DNA of 6,064 bases from Lachnospiraceae bacterium (lineage in GTDB: Bacteria > Bacillota > Clostridia > Lachnospirales > Lachnospiraceae). Made by a program: the position numbers and the translations under genes. The notes under the pieces were generated by a model that was not told where the DNA came from, ran no database searches, and was given only the letters and a program-made list of their open reading frames with translations. The DNA lies in NCBI GenBank assembly GCA_017959525.1, contig JAGDAL010000143.1:1-6064 (forward strand). The letters run 5' to 3'. Below, one piece after another: positions 1-6,064 of the stretch (its first letter is position 1; each line of letters begins with the position of its first letter).

Positions 1-507
<507 letters not shown>

Positions 508-524
508 TTATCTATCGAATCAGA

Positions 525-809
525 TTATTCAACGATTGCTAAAATATCATCCTGACGAACAATCTTGTACTCTTCACCGTCTAACTTTACTTCTGTTCCT
601 GCATACTTAGAGTAGATGACCTTCTGGCCTACCTTCACCTGCATAACAATTTCCTTACCGTCAACAACTCCGCCAGGGCCAACAGCGATAACTTCTGCTT
701 CCTGTGGCTTCTCCTGTGCAGCACTGGCAAGAATGATACCGGACTTGGTAGTCTCCTCTGCCTCTAACTGCTTCAGAACAACGCGATCTGTTAAAGGTAC
801 TAACTTCAT
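525..809 (-). CDS. groES: Co-chaperonin GroES (Hsp10)
   Basis: This 94-residue co-chaperonin forms the heptameric lid that closes the GroEL folding chamber. The length is normal for the family. The N-terminus MKLVPLTDRVVLKQLEAEE is the conserved first beta strand. The mobile loop that contacts GroEL follows at about residues 18-36, with the hydrophobic contact segment GIIL at 24-27. After it come the AEVIAVGPGG core (about 38-47) and a C-terminal DDILAIVE strand. The ATG at 807-809 is preceded by AAGGAGG at 818-824 with 8 nt spacing, so the start is secure; the stop is TAA. It is first in a groES-groEL operon, with a promoter and a CIRCE element directly upstream, so repression by HrcA and induction by heat or unfolded protein are expected. 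Nothing is unusual. Confidence 0.98.
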   Translation of the reverse strand: MKLVPLTDRVVLKQLEAEETTKSGIILASAAQEKPQEAEVIAVGPGGVVDGKEIVMQVKVGQKVIYSKYAGTEVKLDGEEYKIVRQDDILAIVE

Positions 810-817
810 AATCTATT

Positions 818-824
818 CCTCCTT
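818..824 (-). promoter_or_regulatory. Ribosome binding site of groES
   Basis: AAGGAGG on the minus strand matches the anti-Shine-Dalgarno sequence, with 8 nt to the groES ATG. It lies 25 nt downstream of the CIRCE element, so an operator hairpin in the mRNA leader would not cover it. Confidence 0.85.
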
Positions 825-849
825 AATATATAAAGATCTTCATCCATTG

Positions 850-876
850 TTAGCACTCTGCATCATGGAGTGCTAA
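850..876 (-). promoter_or_regulatory. CIRCE operator (HrcA binding site)
   Basis: The sequence is TTAGCACTC, a 9-base spacer, then GAGTGCTAA. It matches the published CIRCE consensus with no mismatch in either 9-base arm and has the canonical spacer length. It lies between the proposed -10 box and the groES ribosome binding site, the usual place for HrcA to block transcription of groESL. By established knowledge, HrcA activity depends on GroEL, so the operon senses the availability of free chaperonin. The hrcA gene itself is not in the window. Confidence 0.97.
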
Positions 877-887
877 CCACATAACCT

Positions 888-916
888 AATGTACTCCATC
901 TGCCTGAATTATGCAA
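888..916 (-). promoter_or_regulatory. Probable sigma-A type promoter of groESL
   Basis: On the minus strand a -35 box TTGCAT (911-916) is separated by exactly 17 nt from a -10 box TACATT (888-893). Each matches its consensus at 4 of 6 positions. Transcription would start about 7 nt downstream of the -10 box, placing the CIRCE element at or just after the start site, as expected for HrcA control. The stretch upstream of the -35 box (about 917-942) is very AT-rich, with a run of seven T, and could act as an UP element. The boxes were picked by eye, so exact positions are less certain than the presence of a promoter here. Confidence 0.65.
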
Positions 917-946
917 CACCTAAATTATGAAAAAAATATAAACTTC

Positions 947-2092
947 CTACCGTTTTCCAAAGGTTAAGGAGGAGGTAAAACCATTGGAAGAAACCCACTT
1001 TCCAAAGACTGCTTCCCGTCCGCTGTTGGCAAGCTTTAAAAGCACTTCCTTAAAGACCTTCTGGTCTTCCGGATCTAACTCAGACGTTGCCTTCATCATT
1101 TCGGAAATGGACTTTAACGGATCATTGGATAAATCATCCGTGGTTCTGGCTCCGGAGGAGGACAACACCTTAAAGAGCACATCCACAAAGACTTCCCGCT
1201 TTACATCCGGCAAATCCATCAACCACAGTTTTAACGTCTGGTCCCAGTTCTTGCTGGCGCGACTGGTATCGTCTGCATAGACAAAATGATTGCCCAATAC
1301 TTCCCAGCTCATGGGATCGTGCTGGCTCACGCCGGACGAAGTGCTTTTTACCACCTGATGATCCAAATCATTTAACAACAGGTTACCTACAATGGAATCC
1401 TCCGGAATGATGCTGACCACCTTCGGAAGTATCGCCTTATACCCGTCCGCTTCCATTACTTTCTCCCGGAAGCCCGGACCGTCGTTGGAATACACACTTA
1501 TAATTTTCTTTTGAATACGGGGCTGGCAAAACGCGGATGCATACACCGCAAAATTTCCGCCCTTGGAATGACCGCCCACGCGAATCTTTTTGTTGGTATG
1601 GGCACACAGCTCATTCAAGTATTCCTTAGCCAAAAGCTGTCCGTTGGTATGGACCAGAAAACTCATATTAAAGTCTTCCTTCCAGCCCACGATGGTATTG
1701 TCCGTTCCGCGGAAGCATACGAAATAGGAATTGTCTTCCAGCAGGAACGTCATCGCCGCAAACTGGGACTGATTTTCTTCATCGATGATATTCCGATAGG
1801 CTGCTAAGCGCATGGTAGAAAAGCGTCTGGATGTCACCAGCCGCCGCATAAGAAACGGAGCCACCTTCGTAGAGGAAGCTTTTGCCATAATCTCTTCCTC
1901 TGTATGAAGGGCAAAGAAGTGCTCATAGGCTTCCTGTATGGTCACCGTATTGCGCAGACCTTCCTGGGGTACCACTTGATCAAAGTCCGTGTACACCAAC
2001 TCGCTTAAGATTAAATTATCGACTTCATTAAAGGGATCTGCCGAAAAAGATAAGTCCCCACGCCAATCCAGATATGCTTCCATGTTTGCCAT
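947..2092 (-). CDS. DUF2974 (Mbeg1-like) alpha/beta-hydrolase, lipase-like
   Basis: This 381-residue protein is predicted to be a soluble serine hydrolase; its substrate is unknown. FRGTD at 127-131 is followed by GWKEDFN (136-142). The nucleophile elbow GHSKG at 174-178 puts the catalytic serine at 176. NDGPGF follows at 203-208. Asp232 in the PEDSIVG segment and His258 in SQHDPMSW are the probable remaining triad members. This set of motifs is characteristic of the DUF2974 family, which resembles lipases. No signal peptide or membrane segment is seen, so it should act in the cytoplasm. The C-terminal third after about 275 is charged, mostly helical-looking and without recognisable motifs. 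The ATG at 2090-2092 is favoured over a second Met at codon 4 because GGAGGGG lies 6 nt before it. It starts 24 nt after the CPBP gene and is probably the last gene of the topoisomerase transcript. The stop is TAG. Confidence 0.88.
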   Translation of the reverse strand: MANMEAYLDWRGDLSFSADPFNEVDNLILSELVYTDFDQVVPQEGLRNTVTIQEAYEHFFALHTEEEIMAKASSTKVAPFLMRRLVTSRRFSTMRLAAYRNIIDEENQSQFAAMTFLLEDNSYFVCFRGTDNTIVGWKEDFNMSFLVHTNGQLLAKEYLNELCAHTNKKIRVGGHSKGGNFAVYASAFCQPRIQKKIISVYSNDGPGFREKVMEADGYKAILPKVVSIIPEDSIVGNLLLNDLDHQVVKSTSSGVSQHDPMSWEVLGNHFVYADDTSRASKNWDQTLKLWLMDLPDVKREVFVDVLFKVLSSSGARTTDDLSNDPLKSISEMMKATSELDPEDQKVFKEVLLKLANSGREAVFGKWVSSNGFTSSLTFGKR

Positions 2093-2098
2093 AGAAAT

Positions 2099-2105
2099 CC
2101 CCTCC
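2099..2105 (-). promoter_or_regulatory. Ribosome binding site deciding the DUF2974 start
   Basis: GGAGGGG on the minus strand lies 6 nt before the ATG at 2092. Relative to the alternative Met at codon 4 (2081-2083) the spacing would be 15 nt, too long, so the first ATG is chosen. Confidence 0.75.
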
Positions 2106-2116
2106 GTCTGTACCTA

Positions 2117-2812
2117 TTACCCCATTGTCATTAATAAAACCGCTAAATTGGTAATTCCATGGGCCACAATCACCACCCAAATACGATGGGTCCGAATGTA
2201 TGCGGCTCCAAGGAATAATCCCATAAGAAATGCATATAAAAATTGTATCACATTCAGGTGCAATGCTCCAAAGATTACCGCAGATACCACAACTGCCGCA
2301 ACCCGATAGACCATTGCCGGTTCCTTGGGCTTTGGTGTTTTAGCACTTCCCACAGAGCCCCAGGCTTCGATCTGCCCGCAAATGATGCCACGATACAACA
2401 GCTCCTCTAAGATAGGAACCGCAACCGCATTGGTAAGAATGCGAATCCATAGGTTGCCGTCCCTAAGGATTTCCGAAGTCTTCCGATAGCCTTCGGACCA
2501 ATCTGCTAAAGGTAGATTGGATACCAACACATTGGCGCCTACCCCAAGGAGCGCAATACCAATGATCCAGGCAACACATTCCATCCATTCTTTGCCCTTC
2601 GGCCAAGCGACATTTCGAATCACAATAGCCCTACGATAGAAAAAGACCATAAACGGAATACAAATCACTGCCGCTAACAGCAAGCAAAATAGACTCCCGA
2701 AGGAGTCTATCAACAGATACGCAAACAAGATCTGCAGGCAGTAATAGAGAATGTAATAGAAAAACAATGGATAAACGATATCTATAATTCTACGTACCGG
2801 TTGTTCTCTCAT
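2117..2812 (-). CDS. CPBP-family intramembrane metalloprotease homologue (Abi/CAAX protease-like)
   Basis: This 231-residue polytopic membrane protein belongs to the CPBP (CAAX protease and bacteriocin-processing, 'Abi') family. All three family motifs are intact: EELLYRG at 136-142 (glutamates 136 and 137, Arg141), FGALH at 181-185 (His185) and HGITN at 218-222 (His218, Asn222). These would provide the metal-binding and catalytic residues of a glutamate-type intramembrane protease. Hydrophobic segments lie at about 14-34, 39-59, 78-98, 122-135, 168-187, 189-206 and 211-230. The ATG overlaps the parC stop as TAATG, which suggests translational coupling; the only ribosome-site candidate is a weak GAAAGGCG inside the end of parC. 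The substrate is unknown. Members include prenyl-protein proteases, bacteriocin immunity or processing proteins and regulators of stress signalling, and nothing nearby indicates which applies. The family call is secure and the function is open. Confidence 0.9.
   Translation of the reverse strand: MREQPVRRIIDIVYPLFFYYILYYCLQILFAYLLIDSFGSLFCLLLAAVICIPFMVFFYRRAIVIRNVAWPKGKEWMECVAWIIGIALLGVGANVLVSNLPLADWSEGYRKTSEILRDGNLWIRILTNAVAVPILEELLYRGIICGQIEAWGSVGSAKTPKPKEPAMVYRVAAVVVSAVIFGALHLNVIQFLYAFLMGLFLGAAYIRTHRIWVVIVAHGITNLAVLLMTMG
2689..2710 (-). other. Perfect 9-bp hairpin with C(UUCG)G tetraloop inside the CPBP gene
   Basis: On the minus (mRNA) strand ATAGACTCC is followed by TTCG and then GGAGTCTAT. 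The nine pairs are perfect and close on the exceptionally stable C(UUCG)G tetraloop. TTTGC follows, so together with the last base of the stem there are four consecutive T, too short for a confident intrinsic terminator. It covers codons 35-41 of the CPBP gene, about 100 nt after its start. It may slow or attenuate transcription or protect the upstream mRNA, or be an accident of the I-D-S-F-G-S-L coding sequence. The structure is directly visible; any role is inference. Confidence 0.5.
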
Positions 2813-4581
2813 TAACGCTTCACGCCTTTCGTATCACGATTGCCTATATGTAAGCGGTTCAATACCACTTCTTTGCCTTTGACTTTGACGGACTTACTAT
2901 CGCCCTCAGCCAAAATATACATTGCATGCACGCTGTCCTTAGCGCCCAGACGGATTCCTCGAACACCTACAGCGGCCTTCTTTTTCTCCGGAATGGTGAT
3001 GCCGTCGATTCGGAGGAATAAGCCCTCTTCCGACTGCATGACAACGGTATCGCCTTCATGAACAATACCAACACATACCACTAAGTCATTCTCCGCAAGC
3101 TTCGTAGCTGCAGTGGTACGCTTGCTGACATCGAACTCGCCACCGTCAACCAGCTTGATCATACCGGTCTTGGTACCAAAGAGCAGCTTCTTCTCCTTCA
3201 GGTTCGGAATGGCCTCAATCAAGAGGACATCTTCCTTGCTGCTGTCGAACTTGCTGACGTTATCGATTGGAAGTCCCTTGTCACGGAACTTACCGAACGG
3301 TAAATCCAATACCTTAAGCAAATGCATGTTGCCTTCGGAAGTAAAGATGGCAAGCTTATCGACGTTGTTACAGAAGATAATCTTCTTGCTCTCTTCCTCG
3401 GCTGCATCCTTGTTACGCTCGTAGGTGGCCATATCAATGACTCTTGCATAAGCAAAACGATCCAAAAGAACAGCCACCGGTTCTACCTCGATTGGCTTCT
3501 CTTCAATAACCGCCTCTTCCACGTTATCGATCACAGTCTTACGCTCCTTGGCATATTCCTTCTGGTATGCCTTCAGCTCGGAGATGATGACCTTTGCCAT
3601 GGAAGCACGGTTCTCCAAAATATCGGAATAGGTCTGGATGTTCTGCATGGTCTCCGCATACTGCTTACGAAGTGCCTCAATCTCCAAACCGATCAAACGA
3701 TGCAAACGCATCTCTAAGATGGCGGTTGCCTGACGCTCAGTAAACATAAGGCCTGCCGCATCCTTCTTCGACTGCTCGGACTTGAACTTGATATCGGTGG
3801 TATTACCGTTAATCAAGCAATCCTTAGCCTGAGCTACAGTCTTGGAACCACGTAAAATCTCGATGATCAAATCAATGACATCACAAGCCTTAATCAATCC
3901 TTCCTGAACTTCCTTTTTCTCCCGTTCCTTGGCAAGCAAGGTGGTGTACTTGCGGGTTGCAAGTTCGTACTGGAAGTTCACGTGATGACGAATGATTGGA
4001 ACGATACCCATGGTCTCCGGCTTGCCGTCGGCAACAGCCAACATATTTACACCGAAGGTATCTTCCAAACGGGTCTTCTTATATAACAGATTGCAGAAGT
4101 TCTCTGCATCTGCACCCTTCTTCAATTCAACAACAATACGGATACCCTCTTTGGAGGACTGGTTGGAAATATCCACAATATCCGTGGTTGTTTTATTCTC
4201 AGATAAAGCAAAAATATCATTTAAGAACTTACCGATATTGGCACCGATCATGGTGTACGGAATCTCGGTAATGACCACTTGCTGGCGGCCGCCTTTTAAC
4301 TTCTCAATCTCTACCTTACCGCGCAGCTTAATCTTACCAACGCCGGTGGAATAAATCGCCTTCAACTCATCTTTGTTGGTCACAATACCGCCGGTTGGGA
4401 AATCCGGGCCCGGAATATACTTCATCATCTGTTCCGTATTAATGTCCGGATCCTTCATATAGGCAATGACACCATCAATGACTTCGCCTAAGTTGTGGGT
4501 CGGAATACTGGTTGCCATACCAACGGCAATACCTTCGGCACCGTTAATCAAGAGATTTGGTACACGTACCGGAAGAACCAC
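2812..4581 (-). CDS. parC: Downstream part of ParC after the in-frame stop: tower, coiled coil and C-terminal beta-pinwheel
   Basis: This is the remaining 589-codon open frame if translation does not pass the TAG. Visible landmarks, numbered from the GTG at 4581, are NLLINGAEGIAVGMATSIP (9-27), the GGRQQVVITEIPY strand (97-109), QATAILEMRLHRL of the coiled-coil region (284-296), and DRFAYARVIDMATYERN entering the C-terminal domain (374-390). The C-terminal domain carries repeated pinwheel-blade strands such as KLLFGTKTGMIKLVD. The fragment lacks the catalytic tyrosine, so alone it could not cleave DNA. AAGGAG at 4585-4590 lies only 3 nt before the GTG, too close for an efficient start, and is explained by the Lys-Glu codons it encodes. 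Independent translation is therefore doubtful. The final TAA overlaps the ATG of the CPBP gene. Confidence 0.6.
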   Translation of the reverse strand: MVLPVRVPNLLINGAEGIAVGMATSIPTHNLGEVIDGVIAYMKDPDINTEQMMKYIPGPDFPTGGIVTNKDELKAIYSTGVGKIKLRGKVEIEKLKGGRQQVVITEIPYTMIGANIGKFLNDIFALSENKTTTDIVDISNQSSKEGIRIVVELKKGADAENFCNLLYKKTRLEDTFGVNMLAVADGKPETMGIVPIIRHHVNFQYELATRKYTTLLAKEREKKEVQEGLIKACDVIDLIIEILRGSKTVAQAKDCLINGNTTDIKFKSEQSKKDAAGLMFTERQATAILEMRLHRLIGLEIEALRKQYAETMQNIQTYSDILENRASMAKVIISELKAYQKEYAKERKTVIDNVEEAVIEEKPIEVEPVAVLLDRFAYARVIDMATYERNKDAAEEESKKIIFCNNVDKLAIFTSEGNMHLLKVLDLPFGKFRDKGLPIDNVSKFDSSKEDVLLIEAIPNLKEKKLLFGTKTGMIKLVDGGEFDVSKRTTAATKLAENDLVVCVGIVHEGDTVVMQSEEGLFLRIDGITIPEKKKAAVGVRGIRLGAKDSVHAMYILAEGDSKSVKVKGKEVVLNRLHIGNRDTKGVKR

Positions 4582-4596
4582 CGGCTCCTTCTCTGT

Positions 4597-5052
4597 CTAA
4601 TCAAAGTTCGGCATGAAGTCCACCACATCCTTGTCCAAATCTGCAAGGTAGGCTTCCTGTGTAATCTTCTGTAATCTTGCCTCGGTATAACGCATAGCAG
4701 CGGCGCCATCGCCTTCGATGGAACCAAAGTTACCGTGTCCGTCTACCAATGGCATGCCCTTCTTGAAGTCCTGGGCCATAACGACCAAGGCCTCATAGAT
4801 GGAACTGTCACCATGTGGATGGTACTTACCCATGGTATCACCAACGATACGGGCAGACTTACGATATGGGCGATCATAACGGATGCCCAACTCATACATA
4901 TCATATAAAGTACGTCTTTGTACCGGCTTCAATCCGTCTCTTACATCCGGAAGGGCACGGGCAACAATGACGCTCATTGCATAATCAATATAAGACTTCT
5001 GCATGATCTCGGAATATTCCGTACGTAGCAGTCTATCTTGTGAATCAGCCAT
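4597..5052 (-). CDS. parC: Upstream part of ParC, 151 residues: winged-helix domain with catalytic tyrosine, ending at TAG
   Basis: This is the part of ParC with a normal start (AGGAGA, 8 nt spacing). It contains IIQ-helix-like [16 protein letters not shown] (14-29), the conserved [14 protein letters not shown] (34-47), the quinolone-determining segment [13 protein letters not shown] (78-90) with Ser83 and Glu87 by E. coli GyrA numbering, and the active site AAMRYTEAR with Arg121 and Tyr122. The frame stops just after PNFD (148-151), at the border between the winged-helix and tower domains. If termination is real the product is a truncated protein with the cleavage site but no exit gate, and it should be non-functional alone. 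Residues at 83 and 87 are those expected of a quinolone-sensitive enzyme. Confidence 0.65.
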   Translation of the reverse strand: MADSQDRLLRTEYSEIMQKSYIDYAMSVIVARALPDVRDGLKPVQRRTLYDMYELGIRYDRPYRKSARIVGDTMGKYHPHGDSSIYEALVVMAQDFKKGMPLVDGHGNFGSIEGDGAAAMRYTEARLQKITQEAYLADLDKDVVDFMPNFD

Positions 5053-5075
5053 AATTGCTCTCTCCTAAATTACGA

Positions 5076-6064
5076 TTAAATATCTAACTCTGCCTCGTTG
5101 GCATGGGAATAAATAAATGCTTTACGTGGCGGAACGTCATTACCCATCAACATCTCCGTCACATCGGAAGCCATACGGCCGTCCTCAATCTCAACTAACT
5201 TCAGCATTCTTCTCTCCGGATCCAAAGTAGTCTCCCACAACTGCTCTGCATCCATCTCACCAAGACCCTTGTAACGCTGTAAAGTAAACGGTCCCTTATG
5301 GGTCTTACGATAACGCTCTAAGGCTGCATCGTCATAGAGATACTCCTCTTCACCCTTCTGCGGCATAGCCTTATACAGAGGCGGCATTGCAATATACACA
5401 TGGCCTTCGTAAATCAACTCCGGCATGAAGCGATAGAACAAAGTCAACAGTAAGGTGGCGATATGCGCACCGTCCACGTCCGCATCGGCCATGATAATGA
5501 TTTTGTCATAACGCAACTTGGTAATATCAAAGTCGTTACCGAATCCTTCGGAGAATCCGCATCCGAAGGCATTGATCATGGTCTTAATCTCCGCATTGGC
5601 AAGAACCTTATCAATGGAAGCCTTCTCTACGTTCAAAATCTTACCGCGGATTGGAAGAATCGCCTGGTACATACGGTTACGTGCGGTCTTGGCAGAACCA
5701 CCCGCAGAATCTCCCTCGACGATGAAAATCTCGCACTGCTTCGCATCGCGGCTCTCGCAGTTGGCCAGCTTACCGTTGGTATCAAAGGAATACTTCTGCT
5801 TAGTTAAAAGATTGGTCTTGGCACGCTCCTCAGTCTTACGAATCTTAGCCGCCTTCTCCGCACAGGAAATAACGGTCTTTAAGACCTCCACGTTACGATC
5901 GAAGTACAACTGAATCTCTTCACCGGTCACCTTGGCTGCCGCCTTCTGGGCATCCTGATTATCAAGCTTGGTCTTGGTCTGTCCTTCAAATCTGGGATCC
6001 GGATGTTTGATGGATATGACTGCAGTCATACCGTTACGTACATCGGTACCGGTAAAGTTCGCAT
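5076..6064 (-). CDS. parE: Topoisomerase IV B subunit (ParE-like), C-terminal 328 residues, start outside window
   Basis: This is the ATPase/TOPRIM subunit that pairs with ParC to pass one DNA duplex through another. The frame is open to the right edge; the first readable codons give ANFTGTDVRNG leading into MTAVISIKHP, so the internal Met at 6027-6029 is not the start. The visible part holds the end of the transducer domain with FEGQTKTKLDN and the TOPRIM domain. In that domain IVEGDSAGG (Glu at visible residue 116) and DADVDG (Asp 193, 195 and 197) supply the metal-binding residues. PPLYK and QRYKGLGEMDAEQLWETT (about 262-279) follow, with a short tail ending SHANEAELDI. The full protein is usually near 640 residues, so about half is here. 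The stop is TAA, 23 nt before parC. ParE rather than GyrB is inferred from the neighbour lacking a GyrA box; a B subunit of a type II topoisomerase is certain. Confidence 0.93.
   Translation of the reverse strand, partial: ANFTGTDVRNGMTAVISIKHPDPRFEGQTKTKLDNQDAQKAAAKVTGEEIQLYFDRNVEVLKTVISCAEKAAKIRKTEERAKTNLLTKQKYSFDTNGKLANCESRDAKQCEIFIVEGDSAGGSAKTARNRMYQAILPIRGKILNVEKASIDKVLANAEIKTMINAFGCGFSEGFGNDFDITKLRYDKIIIMADADVDGAHIATLLLTLFYRFMPELIYEGHVYIAMPPLYKAMPQKGEEEYLYDDAALERYRKTHKGPFTLQRYKGLGEMDAEQLWETTLDPERRMLKLVEIEDGRMASDVTEMLMGNDVPPRKAFIYSHANEAELDI

Larger units (their letters stand above)
2812..5052 (-). pseudogene. parC: Topoisomerase IV A subunit (ParC-like), full length but interrupted by one in-frame TAG
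   Basis: Read as one frame, the gene has 747 codons including the final TAA, close to the usual clostridial ParC length. Its only defect is TAG at codon 152 (4597-4599). The sequence on both sides joins as PNFD-stop-TEKEPVVLP, where relatives commonly have a single residue such as Glu, so GAG to TAG by one base is the simplest cause. The product would cleave and religate DNA together with ParE. The winged-helix domain with catalytic Tyr122 lies before the stop. The tower, the coiled-coil exit gate (about 360-510) and a beta-pinwheel C-terminal domain (about 530-746) lie after it. No canonical GyrA box (QRRGGKG-like) is seen; the equivalent stretch reads FGKFRDKGLPID, favouring ParC over GyrA. 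It starts 23 nt after parE, with AGGAGA (5061-5066) 8 nt before the ATG. An assembly or sequencing error, a true mutation, or a suppressed stop are all possible. The lack of any other decay argues against an old pseudogene. Confidence 0.85.

Noticed and set aside
947..949. Idea that TAG is reassigned as a sense codon in this organism, explaining the parC interruption.
   Set aside because: The DUF2974 gene appears to use TAG as its stop. Reading through adds eight hydrophobic codons, hits another TAG and would then enter the promoter/CIRCE region. One sense-position TAG in a conserved gene is too little evidence.
930..970. Possible intrinsic terminator after the DUF2974 gene: a bulged stem (945-948 with 967-970, and 949-951 with 962-964) before a run of seven T on the minus strand.
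   Set aside because: The stem has only seven pairs split by a two-base bulge, includes A-T pairs and has a 10-base loop, and the T run begins several bases away. The T tract is equally well explained as an AT-rich region upstream of the groES promoter. Readthrough into groESL cannot be excluded.
2473..2520. Two further small inverted repeats in the CPBP gene (CCGAAG with CTTCGG; CCAATCT with AGATTGG).
   Set aside because: Stems of 6-7 bp with loops of 9-12 bases inside coding sequence occur by chance, and no T tract follows.
3219..3455. Minus-strand 78-codon frame inside parC in another phase.
   Set aside because: It overlaps the conserved C-terminal domain of ParC, is low in recognisable sequence and is an out-of-frame shadow, not a sign of a second frameshift.
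2812..5052. Naming the pair gyrA/gyrB.
   Set aside because: No canonical GyrA box is visible in the C-terminal domain, and the active-site region reads [17 protein letters not shown] as in clostridial ParC-like proteins. The names remain a probable, not certain, choice because clostridial type II topoisomerases are hard to tell apart by eye.

Overview
The window reads as a stretch of a Gram-positive, clostridial chromosome, most like a Lachnospiraceae-type member of the Clostridia. This rests on the style of the ParC/ParE and GroES/GroEL proteins, purine-rich AGGAGG-type ribosome binding sites, and a perfect CIRCE operator in front of groES. All recognisable genes lie on the minus strand, so the biological order runs from high to low coordinates. 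No RNA genes, mobile elements, CRISPR arrays or long repeats were seen, and no gene-free stretch exceeds about 140 bases.

From the right edge the order is: the 3' half of a type II topoisomerase B subunit (parE-like; its start lies beyond base 6064); the A subunit (parC-like, 2812-5052), interrupted by a single in-frame TAG at 4597-4599; a CPBP-family intramembrane protease homologue (2117-2812), whose ATG overlaps the parC stop as TAATG; and a cytoplasmic DUF2974 (Mbeg1-like) alpha/beta-hydrolase (947-2092). Gaps of 23 nt, a 1-nt overlap and 24 nt suggest one transcription unit. ParE supplies the ATPase/TOPRIM half and ParC the DNA-cleaving half of the same enzyme, probably topoisomerase IV. 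The last two genes have no evident link to DNA topology.

A 137-base intergenic region (810-946) follows, holding a plausible sigma-A promoter, a perfect CIRCE element and a strong ribosome binding site. Then come groES (525-809) and the 5' part of groEL (1-489, running off the left edge). These form the classical HrcA-controlled chaperonin operon, encoding the GroES lid and the GroEL barrel.

The main anomaly is the amber codon in parC, an otherwise full-length and normally essential gene. The second is a 9-bp C(UUCG)G hairpin inside the CPBP coding sequence. I see no convincing new multi-gene system; most of the window is conserved housekeeping sequence plus two poorly characterised passenger genes.
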